DNA from: Thiocapsa bogorovii
GTDB lineage: Bacteria > Pseudomonadota > Gammaproteobacteria > Chromatiales > Chromatiaceae
Direction of reading: 5' to 3'
DNA length: 64,000 nucleotides
NCBI RefSeq assembly: GCF_021228795.1
Contig: NZ_CP089309.1
Coordinates: 2,294,001 to 2,358,000 of the forward strand
Below, piece after piece: positions 53,621 to 62,697 of the stretch (positions are counted from its first letter, which is position 1; every line of letters begins with the position of its first letter). The position numbers and the translations under genes are program-made. The notes under the pieces are model-generated. The model was not told where the DNA came from and did not search any database. It was given only the letters and a program-made list of their open reading frames with translations.

Positions 53621-55484
53621 GCCCGCCTCCGGCATCACTCGGCTCGCTCGGCTCGTTCGCGACGCCGAGATAGGCATCCATAATGCGACGCGCGACGGGT
53701 GCCGCAGTGGCGCCGCCCCCGCCACCGTTCTCGACGATGACAGCAAGCGCGATGCGCGGATCCTCGACCGGCGCGAACGCAACGAACAGGGCGTGGTCCT
53801 TGAGATGCTTGGGGAGCGTCGCCGCGTTGTAGCGCTGATTCTGACCAAGGCTGAAAACCTGCGAGGTCCCCGTCTTACCGGCGATGCGGTATTCGGTACT
53901 GCGGATGCGCCGGGCGGTGCCGGATTCGACGACCTTGGCCATCGCGTCGATGATCAGATCCCATTGATGTTCGTCGGCAAGATCGATGGTGTGCGAGACC
54001 ATCGGCAACTGCTCGGCAGCAGACGCACCGGGAGCCTGAGCGGCACGCGCGACCTGAGGGCGAATGACCTTGCCGTGATTGGCGACCGCCGCTGTGGCGA
54101 CGGCCAATTGCAGCGGCGTCGCCAGGAAAGAGCCCTGCCCGATACCGACGATCAGGGTCTCGCCGGGATACCAGGCCTGTTTGCGCACCCGTCGCTTCCA
54201 GTCACGCGTCGGCATCAGTCCGCCCAGCTCGCCGGCGACATCGATTCCGGTCAAGGCGCCGAAACCGAAGTCCGAGAGAAAGCCCGAGAGTCGGTCGATC
54301 CCCAACCGGTTGGCCAGATCGTAGAAGTAGACGTCGCAGGACTGCACCAGTGCTTGCTCCAAGCTCAAGGCACCATGGCCGCCGCGACGCCAGCAGCGAA
54401 ACCGATGGGAGTGTCCAGGCAGGCTGAACGCCCCTGGGCAATAGGTCGCACGCCGCGAGGTCGTCACCCCCTCAGCAAGTCCGGCGAGTGCGACAAACTG
54501 CTTGATGGTCGAGCCCGGTGGATACTGCCCGCGCACCGCTCGGTTAAACAACGGCTTGTCCGGCGATCTCAGCAAGGCTTGATAATCGGTCTGACTGATC
54601 CCTTCCACGAACAGATTGGGGTCAAAGCTCGGATTACTGACGAGGGCCAAGATGCCGCCGTTGCGGGGATCCAGGGCGACCACCGCACCGCGCTCCTCGC
54701 CGAGCGCTTCCTTCGCCGCTTGCTGCAGACCGATGTCCAGGTACAGATGGAGATCCTTCCCCGATACGGGCGGCTGACTCTCGAGTGTGCGGATCACCCG
54801 GCCGCGGGCGTTGACCTCCACCTGCTGGTAGCCGACCCGACCGTGCAGCAGTGCCTCATGCGCCTTCTCCAGACCACTCTTGCCGATGAAGTGGCTCCCG
54901 GCGTAATTGCTCTTGTCGATCCGGGCGAGCTCCTGCTCGTTGATCCGCCCGACATAACCGAGCACGTGGGCGGTGTGCTCGCCGAGCGGATAGGTGCGCA
55001 CCAGCTCCGCACGGATATCGACACCGGCGAAACGATGCGCGTCGACCGCGAATCGCGCAACCTCGGCCGGCGTGAGATTCAGCCGGATCGGCACCCCCTG
55101 AAAACGCATCCGCTGTCGCTTTTGGCGCTCGAAGCGGGCACGATCCCGGGCGTCGATCGGGATGACTCGGGACAGCGCCTCGATAGTGGCATTCAGATCA
55201 TCCACCTTCTCGATCGTGATCTCCAACGAGAACGACGGGTGATTGTCCGCGAGCAAGACCCCGTTCGCGTCGTAGACGAGTCCACGTGCCGGCGGCAAGG
55301 GCTGGACCTTGACCCGGTTGTCGCGGGACAGCACCGAGAAATGGTCGTGCTGATCGACCTGGAGGTGCATCAGTCGCACCACGACGAGTCCAAGCGCGGC
55401 GATCACCAGGGCCGCTGCGATCCATGCACGGATCGCGATCAGGCGGCTCTCGCGTTTACGGTCTTCGAGATTGGCTTCGAGCAT
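53610..55484 (-). CDS. mrdA: penicillin-binding protein 2
   Basis: A 624-residue class B transpeptidase that crosslinks lateral wall peptidoglycan with RodA. One N-terminal membrane segment (AWIAAALVIAALGLVVVRLM). The dimerisation domain is next. The transpeptidase domain has the nucleophile in PPGSTIKQFVALAGL (STIK), SCD (VQSCDVYFYDLA) and KTGTSQV. Length matches the family (633 in E. coli). The ATG (55484) is directly next to a TTTAA-ended palindrome, so the repeat forms the 5' UTR. Confidence 0.96.
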   Translation of the reverse strand: MLEANLEDRKRESRLIAIRAWIAAALVIAALGLVVVRLMHLQVDQHDHFSVLSRDNRVKVQPLPPARGLVYDANGVLLADNHPSFSLEITIEKVDDLNATIEALSRVIPIDARDRARFERQKRQRMRFQGVPIRLNLTPAEVARFAVDAHRFAGVDIRAELVRTYPLGEHTAHVLGYVGRINEQELARIDKSNYAGSHFIGKSGLEKAHEALLHGRVGYQQVEVNARGRVIRTLESQPPVSGKDLHLYLDIGLQQAAKEALGEERGAVVALDPRNGGILALVSNPSFDPNLFVEGISQTDYQALLRSPDKPLFNRAVRGQYPPGSTIKQFVALAGLAEGVTTSRRATYCPGAFSLPGHSHRFRCWRRGGHGALSLEQALVQSCDVYFYDLANRLGIDRLSGFLSDFGFGALTGIDVAGELGGLMPTRDWKRRVRKQAWYPGETLIVGIGQGSFLATPLQLAVATAAVANHGKVIRPQVARAAQAPGASAAEQLPMVSHTIDLADEHQWDLIIDAMAKVVESGTARRIRSTEYRIAGKTGTSQVFSLGQNQRYNAATLPKHLKDHALFVAFAPVEDPRIALAVIVENGGGGGATAAPVARRIMDAYLGVANEPSEPSDAGGGRGD

Positions 55485-55680
55485 TAAACCGCGCTCGGTG
55501 ATGTAGTACTCGACCCCGGGAGGCTCCCCGTGGCTTTGCGGCTTCGGTAAACCTTCGAGTCGGCGCGGTTTAAGTCAGAAAAATTCAAAATTTCATACCG
55601 CGTGTGCTGAAACGGACGTTGGCGCGATGGCGGTCGAGCCGAGACGAGATGGGTGCATGTCATGCCGAAAGCGGCCTAGT
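55484..55680 (-). repeat. paired intergenic palindrome, composite 5 (mreD/mrdA junction)
   Basis: On the minus strand, after the mreD stop comes a decayed type I unit (55680 to about 55594; it contains TAGGCCGCTTTCGG and GACATGCACC, ending CACGCGGTATGA). An AT-rich spacer with AAATTTTGAATTTTT is next. A good type II unit (55573-55484) follows from TTAAACCGCGCCGACTC to GAGCGCGGTTTAA. The last A is the first base of the mrdA ATG. Confidence 0.75.
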
Positions 55681-56169
55681 CTAGACCAAACCGGCGCGGC
55701 GACCGAAGTCGCTGAGGATCACGAAGAGCCAGGGCCAGAGCAGAAGGCCGAGTAGAGTCGGAACCCAGTAGATCAGGAAGGGCATTGGCTGGCCCGTCGC
55801 AGCCAGGACCCACAAATTGAGCAGCCGCTCGACCAGAAGCAACACCCACACGAAAAGGGCCTGCTGCCACAAAGGGAACAGACGGATGCGTTGGTGAAGC
55901 TCGACGGCCGCGTAGGCGATCAGCGAGAGGCCCAATGCGTGCTGTCCGAACAAGGAGCCGGTGACCACATCGACGGCCAAACCAGCGGCGAAGGCTGCGA
56001 AGACCCCGAAACGCTCCGGCACCGTCAGACACCAGTACAGGGTAACGAGCGCCACCCACTGCGGCCGGAAGGCATCCGTCGCAGCAGGCATCGGCAAGAC
56101 CGTGAGAAGGAGGGCGACCAGCAAGCTGACGAGGATCAGCCAGCCGCCTCGCGGTGCGGCTTCCGTCAT
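55681..56169 (-). CDS. mreD: rod-shape-determining protein MreD
   Basis: A 162-residue inner-membrane protein with five or so hydrophobic helices (LILVSLLVALLLTVLPMP at the start, ALFVWVLLLVERLLNLWVLA in the middle) and FAAGLAVDVVTGSLFGQHAL, the MreD signature. It belongs to the MreBCD-RodA-PBP2 elongasome. The ATG overlaps the mreC stop (ATGA). Length equals E. coli MreD (162). Confidence 0.93.
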   Translation of the reverse strand: MTEAAPRGGWLILVSLLVALLLTVLPMPAATDAFRPQWVALVTLYWCLTVPERFGVFAAFAAGLAVDVVTGSLFGQHALGLSLIAYAAVELHQRIRLFPLWQQALFVWVLLLVERLLNLWVLAATGQPMPFLIYWVPTLLGLLLWPWLFVILSDFGRRAGLV

Positions 56170-57002
56170 GGCTTGGCGTCTTCGCTCGGCGCTGCGCCGG
56201 TCAGCGCCTTCTGCTGCATCTGCGGATCAAGGGTCCAGACCAGAAGGACCTCGCGGCTGCGATCGAGCCGCGCGGTCGGCTCGGCCAACACGGTTGTAAA
56301 GGGATTGTCGGGATCCTGGCGCACCGTGGTCACCCGTGCAACCGGATAGCCCGGGGGAAAACGCTCGCCCATTCCCGAGGTCACCAGCAGATCGCCCTCG
56401 CGGATGTCTGCATTTTTCGGGATGAAGAGCAACTCGAGCCCCTGCCCGACGCCGGAACCCGCCGCGATTGCGCGCAAACCGTTTCGGTTGACCTCGACCG
56501 GGAGCGAATGATCCGAGTCGGTGATCAAGAGTACAACGGACGAGAAGGGGTTGGTGCGGATCACCTGCCCCATCACGGCATTGGCATCCAACACCGGTTG
56601 GCCTACAAAAACGCCCGAGCTGGAGCCCTTATTCACCATTACCTGCTGGCGCGACGGCGTGAGATCGACGGCCAAGATTTCCGCGATCAGGACCCGCTCG
56701 CCGATGTTGAACGAGGAGCCGAGCAGATCGCGCAGGCGCATGTTCTCCGCCTCCAATGACTCGAACTGCTGTAGGCGGGCCTTCAACAGTAGGTTCTCGC
56801 GGCTGAGTGCCGTATTCGTCGCGCGCAACTGTGCCCCGTCCGTGAGCCGCTCGCGGGTGGCGCGCACGAGCGCAGAGGGCACGTCCACGGCCAGGTGCAA
56901 CGGGTAGGCGAAGACGGACAGCAGCGAGCGCACGCGCTCGAGATGGTCGAATCGATGGTCGGTGATGATGAGGCCCAGCGCGCACACCACCGCCAGGATC
57001 AC
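56166..57002 (-). CDS. mreC: rod-shape-determining protein MreC
   Basis: A 278-residue bitopic protein: N-terminal membrane helix (VVCALGLIITDH), coiled coil (LRATNTALSRENLLLKARL) and periplasmic beta-domains with VMGQVIRTNPFSSVVLLITD. It links MreB with PBP2. The GTG at 57002 is the first standard start in frame. However, the codons before it (57044-57003) read IKPLFLRGPSPTLR, which aligns with the conserved MreC N-terminus MKPxFxRGPSxxLR with ATC in place of ATG. The true start may be a non-standard ATC at 57044. mreB lies just upstream. Confidence 0.9.
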   Translation of the reverse strand: MILAVVCALGLIITDHRFDHLERVRSLLSVFAYPLHLAVDVPSALVRATRERLTDGAQLRATNTALSRENLLLKARLQQFESLEAENMRLRDLLGSSFNIGERVLIAEILAVDLTPSRQQVMVNKGSSSGVFVGQPVLDANAVMGQVIRTNPFSSVVLLITDSDHSLPVEVNRNGLRAIAAGSGVGQGLELLFIPKNADIREGDLLVTSGMGERFPPGYPVARVTTVRQDPDNPFTTVLAEPTARLDRSREVLLVWTLDPQMQQKALTGAAPSEDAKP

Positions 57003-57048
57003 CCGGAGGGTCGGCGACGGCCCGCGAAGAAAGAGCGGTTTGATGGGA

Positions 57049-58191
<1,143 letters not shown>

Positions 58192-58289
58192 CTAATCTAA
58201 CAACGCAAGGGAAGATCGGCAAGGCGGGTGTTCAGCAGTGCATCCCGGCGACACGCTGAACGTTTGGCCGGGACGACAAGACCGCGCCG

Positions 58290-58562
58290 CTAGCTTTTCG
58301 GCGGGACGTAACCCTCGGGCATCTCCGCGCCTTCGCCGAAGAAATACTTATCCATCTGCTCTTCGAGAAACTTTCGCGATTTGGGGTCCATCGGGCTTAA
58401 TCGGTTCTCGTTGATCAGCATGGTCTGGTGCCGGAGCCAGTCCTGCCAAGCAAGCTTGGATACGTTGGCATGGATGCGCTTGCCGAGCTCGCCAGGATAG
58501 GGCGCCCGATCCAAGCCCTCGGCCTCGCGGCCGAGCTTGACGCAGTGAACCATGTGGGTCAT
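58290..58562 (-). CDS. yggX: Fe(2+)-trafficking/oxidative damage protection protein YggX
   Basis: A 90-residue protein protecting Fe-S enzymes: [40 protein letters not shown], then [20 protein letters not shown]. The conserved cysteine (VHCVKLG) is present. Length equals the family (91). Its ATG overlaps the mutY stop (ATGA), the usual mutY-yggX pair. Expression would be affected if the intron in mutY blocks read-through. Confidence 0.95.
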   Translation of the reverse strand: MTHMVHCVKLGREAEGLDRAPYPGELGKRIHANVSKLAWQDWLRHQTMLINENRLSPMDPKSRKFLEEQMDKYFFGEGAEMPEGYVPPKS

Positions 58563-61500
58563 GAGACGTCTCCGTGTGGTTGAGCACGAACGGGCGGTTG
58601 CGCTCGGCCGGCTTGAAAGTGTTCCAGAATGCCCTTGATAGGCGCGGGGGTCCCGACGGCGCCGAGCTCGGCCCGATTCAGCCAGCGCTGCTCCTCACCG
58701 TCGGCAACGCGAGCGGGCGTCGTGTCGAGCTGCACCAGTGCGATTCGGATATCCAATGTGAAGTGGGAGAAGGTGTGACGGCGTGCCCCGATCATTTCAA
58801 CCCGCGCGGGCGGAACACCGATGCGGGCGAGACACCAGTCGCGCGGATCCGCATCAGGCGCAATCTCGGGCAGACTCCAGAGTCGGAGAGTAAGCCGGGT
58901 CCTCACCGTCGGTTAGGCTGATGTTTGTGTTCTCTGTTTGCCGCCTGGTTTCCCGGCGGTGCCACATGATCTCGGCCATACGACGGTTTGTTCCCGGCTC
59001 CTCGCAGAACCGGACTTGGAGTGTTACACCATCCGGCTCCCAGCTTGAGTCTTCCACCAAGGAACGGGGTAGAGGTCGTGAATGATCCGCGCCGTCGGGA
59101 GCATGGGCTTGATGACCGCGTAGAAGCGCTTCCAGGTCAACGAGCGACGTTGGCTGCGCCGGTTGAGCCATTTGAACAACAGGCCCGTTGCGGCGTAAAG
59201 GTAACCCGATACGCCCCGGCTATTGCCGCTCACACCGTAATACTGGATGTGTCCGCGCAGATGCCGGATCAGGTACGCCACCATCGCCCGCCCGCCTCGC
59301 GCCCGCAACCCCCGCAGACGCTCGCTCAGGAGCTTGAGCTTCTTGCCGACCCGCTTGCCGTCGCTCTTACGCCCGACAACAAAGCGCCCCCGCCGGCTCT
59401 TCCCGACACAGTGAGTGAAGCCGAGGAAGCTGAAGGTACGCGGTCCGGGCGTCTCCGCCCGCGTCCGACCCAGCTGGTCGCTGCCGAAACGCAGCAGCGC
59501 CGTTTTGCTCGGCTCGACCTCCAGGTCGAACTGCGCCAGCCGTGCGGTCATCTCGGTGAGAAAGGCCCGTGCATCGCCTTCGTGCTCGAAGCAGGCCACA
59601 TAGTCGTCGGCATAGCGAATCAGGTACGCCCGTCCCGTGCAGGTCCCCGCAAAGCGTTTCTCGAACCAAAGGTCGAGGACGTAGTGCAGGTAGATATTGC
59701 TCAGCACGGGCGAGACCAGACCCCCTTGTGGGGCGCCCTCTTCACTGGCCGTGAACGCGCCGTCCTCCATGATGCCGGCCTTCAGGAACCGCCGCACGAT
59801 CCGCAACAGATTGGGATCGCCGATGCGGTGCTCCAGGAAGTCCATGAGGTGGGAGTGTGACAGATGATCAAAGAAGCCTTTGATGTCCGCCTCCACCACC
59901 CACTGCGTGCGCCCGTTGGTGATGACCTCGGCCACCCGGCGCAGCGCATCGTGCGCGCTGCGACCCGGCCGAAACCCGAACGAGCAGTCCCGAAACTCCG
60001 GCTCCCAAATGGCCTGAAGGATGCGGCCGAGGCGATCTTGGACCAGGCGGTCCTCGAAGCTCGGCACCCCCAACGGCCGATAACGGCCGTCCCCTTTCGG
60101 GATGTAGGTGCGCCGCACCGGCAACGGCCGGTACCCCAGACGGCGAATCCGTGCCGACAGATCCTCCAGACGCGCGTCCAGACCCACTGCATAGTCGTCC
60201 TTCCTAACCCCGTCGACTCCGGGCGCCTTGCGTCCGTCCTGGCGCTCGAAGCTTTCGCGCAACCCCTCCGGGTCAAACAACATGCCCATCAGGGACGTGA
60301 ACCGCGTGTGCGGTTCCGCGCGCGCCATCAGTGTGAAACGCTCAAGCTTGCTGGTCACGGTCAGAGTCCTCTCGGTGTAGGGCCGTGTTTCACTCTTGCG
60401 TTGTCTCAAACCGCCACCCCTTCGCTCCGCCCGCATTACCGGGTATCAACGCTACTATAGGTGGCTCCGACTTCCGCGCATCGCTGCCCGCGTCCTCGCT
60501 TTTGACACTTGTTCGCGGGTGCCCGCCTCCGACGGACCGATACACGGATCTCCCTGGTTACCGCGTGCTCTCGATGTCAGGCTCGATACGGCCTCGGACC
60601 CCGGGGAGTACCCGTGCCACTCGCCATGACGCGACACGGACTGTTGCCTGCCGGAGGGACAAACCCGTCGGCACTCCCGACCAAATGTTTCGGGGCTCAA
60701 CACCTTCAAGGTCGGCTCCACCCGTTACCTTTGCACCTCGCCTGCTGTCGTGCCTACGCATCGACGCGGCTGTTACCAGCCGCGCCGCAAGGCTCGATAC
60801 CGGGCTCGTGGCTAGCGATTACCCAGGCGGGAGTTCCACCCGCTAGAACACGCGGCCTTGCCAGGCCGCACTGCCCCAAATTCCGCTCTTGGGCCGATGC
60901 TCCAGGAGGATATTGCCGGCTGGATCGACGAGGAGCAGCATCAGGGTCTCGCGGTGCGGAGGGCTGCGGCGCGGGCGGGGTGTCGGGAGCTCGGCCTGAC
61001 GGCCCGAGTGTCGCGCAATGCACCGTTCGGACAACGGACAGCGCTCGCAGGCCGGGGTACGGCGCGTGCAGAGCGTGGCACCCAGATCCATCATACCCTG
61101 GTTGTAGGCGCCGACCCGGCTCTCCGGCGTGAGCCGTTCGGAGAGCGTCCAGAGCCGTTCGAGGACCACACGCTCGCCGGGCCAACCCTCGACGCCGAAG
61201 GCACGCGCGAGCACGCGCTTCACGTTGCCGTCGAGGATCGGATGGGGCTGATCCAGAGCGAGCGAGAGCACGGCACCGGCTGTAGAGCGACCGATGCCGG
61301 GCAGAGCCAACAAATGCTCGATCGCCGTGGGGAACACGCCGCCATGCAGATCTCGTATCCGGCACGCGGCGCGATGCAGATTGCGGGCGCGGGCGTAGTA
61401 ACCCAGCCCGGACCAGAGGGCCATCACACGATCCTCCGACGCCTCCGCGAGATCCGCCACGGTCGGGTACTGCGCGACGAAGCGCTCGAAGTAGGGGATC

Positions 61501-61652
61501 ACGACCGCGACCTGGGTCTGTTGGAGCATGATCTCCGAGACCCAGACCCGGTATGGCGTCGGATCGCGTTGCCAGGGCAAATCCTTGCGCCCGTGCCGAT
61601 CGAACCAACCGAGCACGGCCGCGCCGAACCACGCCGAGGGGTCTGCGGTCAT
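58559..61652 (-). CDS. mutY: A/G-specific adenine glycosylase, gene split by a group II intron
   Basis: MutY removes adenine opposite 8-oxoguanine. Exon 1 (61652-60872) holds the helix-hairpin-helix [16 protein letters not shown], the catalytic aspartate in [14 protein letters not shown], the Fe-S cluster [17 protein letters not shown] and the first part of the MutT-like domain to GIWG. Exon 2 (58884-58559) continues [16 protein letters not shown] and [13 protein letters not shown] group II intron lies between. If it splices at ...CTCTCC (58885), the exons give GIWG-R-LWSLPE in frame and 368 residues, the family length. If it ends ...CCGAC (58882) the frame is also kept, one residue shorter. 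Without splicing the product stops at 60843, lacking 8-oxoG recognition. Confidence 0.9.
59007..59039 (-). ncRNA. group II intron domain V
   Basis: A 33-nt hairpin with GAGCCGGATGG on the 5' side, GTAA in the terminal loop and CCAAGTCCGGTTC on the 3' side. It matches the near-invariant catalytic domain V of group II introns. It overlaps the last codons of the maturase gene. Confidence 0.9.
59024..60358 (-). CDS. group II intron reverse transcriptase/maturase
   Basis: A 444-residue protein that helps splicing and retrohoming. Reverse transcriptase blocks are [75 protein letters not shown] and the catalytic YADD in [11 protein letters not shown]. The maturase (domain X) region follows, with [16 protein letters not shown]. 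There is no HNH endonuclease domain: the protein stops after [14 protein letters not shown] 60358 has AGGA upstream. An in-frame extension to 60436 is possible. The frame is intact, so the intron may be mobile and splice-competent. Confidence 0.93.
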   Translation of the reverse strand: MTSKLERFTLMARAEPHTRFTSLMGMLFDPEGLRESFERQDGRKAPGVDGVRKDDYAVGLDARLEDLSARIRRLGYRPLPVRRTYIPKGDGRYRPLGVPSFEDRLVQDRLGRILQAIWEPEFRDCSFGFRPGRSAHDALRRVAEVITNGRTQWVVEADIKGFFDHLSHSHLMDFLEHRIGDPNLLRIVRRFLKAGIMEDGAFTASEEGAPQGGLVSPVLSNIYLHYVLDLWFEKRFAGTCTGRAYLIRYADDYVACFEHEGDARAFLTEMTARLAQFDLEVEPSKTALLRFGSDQLGRTRAETPGPRTFSFLGFTHCVGKSRRGRFVVGRKSDGKRVGKKLKLLSERLRGLRARGGRAMVAYLIRHLRGHIQYYGVSGNSRGVSGYLYAATGLLFKWLNRRSQRRSLTWKRFYAVIKPMLPTARIIHDLYPVPWWKTQAGSRMV

Positions 61653-61695
61653 CGCCTCGCGCCAATCCGGGTGCGACGAGAGAGGGCTGCCGTCT

Positions 61696-62022
61696 TCAAG
61701 ATCCGGTCTCCGCACGCGGCTGCCCGCAGTTCCAGCAGAGGTCGAAATCACCGTCCACCGATTCGCCGCAAGCACTGCATTGCCAGGTCCCGGTCTCGCT
61801 CGGACGCCGCGCATCGGCCTGAAATCGGCCGAGCAGCTCGCGACCGCGCTCGAGGTCGTCGTCTTCCACGACCCAGAGCGTAGGACCGATGTCGGCAGGA
61901 AGACCGCCCGCGGCACCGGAAAGATAGTCCCCCAGAATAACGGCCTCGACGAGGTGCCGATCCAAAAAGTCCAGCAGGAGTTGAGCCTCGATGCGATCTC
62001 GGGCCTGATAGAGACGTTGCAT
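61696..62022 (-). CDS. DUF2007 domain protein with a zinc-ribbon-like tail
   Basis: A 108-residue protein. The N-terminal half is DUF2007-like (signal-transducing PII-like fold): [52 protein letters not shown]. The C-terminal WQCSACGES...[10 protein letters not shown] has four cysteines in CxxC pairs and could bind zinc. Its stop is 43 nt before mutY, so it is likely in the same operon, and tRNA-Gly lies upstream. Function unknown. Confidence 0.8.
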   Translation of the reverse strand: MQRLYQARDRIEAQLLLDFLDRHLVEAVILGDYLSGAAGGLPADIGPTLWVVEDDDLERGRELLGRFQADARRPSETGTWQCSACGESVDGDFDLCWNCGQPRAETGS

Positions 62023-62079
62023 GGGGCCTACCGAAACGGTGCGGACTTCGCTGGAGAGGGATGCGGGGCGGGGGGAAGA

Positions 62080-62153
62080 TGGAGCGGGTGATGGGAATCG
62101 AACCCACGCTATCAGCTTGGGAAGCTGAAGTTCTACCATTGAACTACACCCGC
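62080..62153 (-). tRNA. tRNA-Gly (anticodon CCC)
   Basis: A 74-nt cloverleaf on the minus strand. Acceptor arms GCGGGTG and CACCCGC pair fully. The D arm is GTTC...GAAC, the anticodon stem TCAGC/GCTGA with loop TTCCCAA, and the T arm has the GGTTCGATTCC-type loop (GGGTTCGATTCCC). Discriminator T, as expected for glycine, is followed by an encoded CCA (62082-62080). Anticodon CCC reads GGG. Confidence 0.95.
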
Positions 62154-62261
62154 TTCGAGTCCTTAGTGTAGGCCCTGCCCGCCGCGCAATCAAGAACGAG
62201 ACCCGAGCCTTGACCGGCCCCGCCCCGGCGCCGAACGGTCGCGGGACTGCGCTCGGCCGGA

Positions 62262-62697
62262 TCAGGCATCCATCCCGTACATCTCCTCGATCTCGTTGCG
62301 ATAGCGCGAGACGACCATGGCGCGCTTCACCTTCATCGTCGGCGTCAGCAGGCCGTTGTCGATGGACCAAGGCTCGAGCGTCAGCGTCGCGCGCCGGATC
62401 TTAGCGTAGCCTGGAAAATCGTGCAGTGAGGAGCGAATCCGCTTGAGGACCAGCTTGTTGAGCTGGGGATCGCGCAGGCTTTCCGGGTGCTCCGGATCCA
62501 GACCATGCTCCCGTGCGAGACCGGGCCAGAGATCTGCGTTCAACACCAATAAGGCCGTGAGGTAGGAGTGGCCCTCGCCGAGTACAACGACCTGCTCGAA
62601 CAAAGGGTCCATCGAGATCGCCATCTCGAGGTCGGCGGGCGGGACCTTCTCGCCATTTGACAGAACCAGAATATCCTTTAATCGCCCGGTAATGTAG
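62262..62697 (-). pseudogene. long-chain acyl-CoA synthetase, C-terminal fragment cut by IS1380 copy 3
   Basis: The fragment begins at the IS junction with GYITGRLKDILVLSNGEKVPP, the AMP-binding enzyme motif that contains the hinge and catalytic lysine region. It continues with the FAA1-type C-terminus (LEPWSIDNGLLTPTMKVKR). Long-chain acyl-CoA synthetases of this kind have about 600 residues, so about three quarters of the protein lies beyond the element or is lost. The gene would be inactive. The TAC codon before ITGR is shared with the element's flank (GTAG on the plus strand). Confidence 0.9.

Larger units (their letters stand above)
58885..60871 (-). mobile_element. bacterial group II intron inserted in mutY
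   Basis: About 1987 nt. The 5' end is GTGCGGCCTGGC (60871 downwards), the bacterial GUGYG start. A typical domain I stretch follows (CTAGCGGGTGGAACTCCC, then GGTAATCGCTAGCC). Domain V (59039-59007) is unmistakable: GAGCCGGATG, TGTAACA and CCAAGTCCGGTTC. A long domain VI follows, whose AGCCGGG...CCCGGCT and ACCGTCG...CGACGGT arms pair, with a candidate bulged A near GGCTTACTC. It contains one reverse transcriptase/maturase gene. The exact 3' end (58885 or 58882) is uncertain by a few bases. Confidence 0.9.

Noticed and set aside
53793-55487. 564-codon plus-strand frame opposite mrdA
   Set aside because: It is a shadow of PBP2 with no motif of its own.
58873-58906. Independent small gene starting at GTG 58906 ([14 protein letters not shown]...)
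   Set aside because: The sequence after the first codons is the MutY C-terminal domain, so it is the second exon of mutY with a few intron-derived codons in front.
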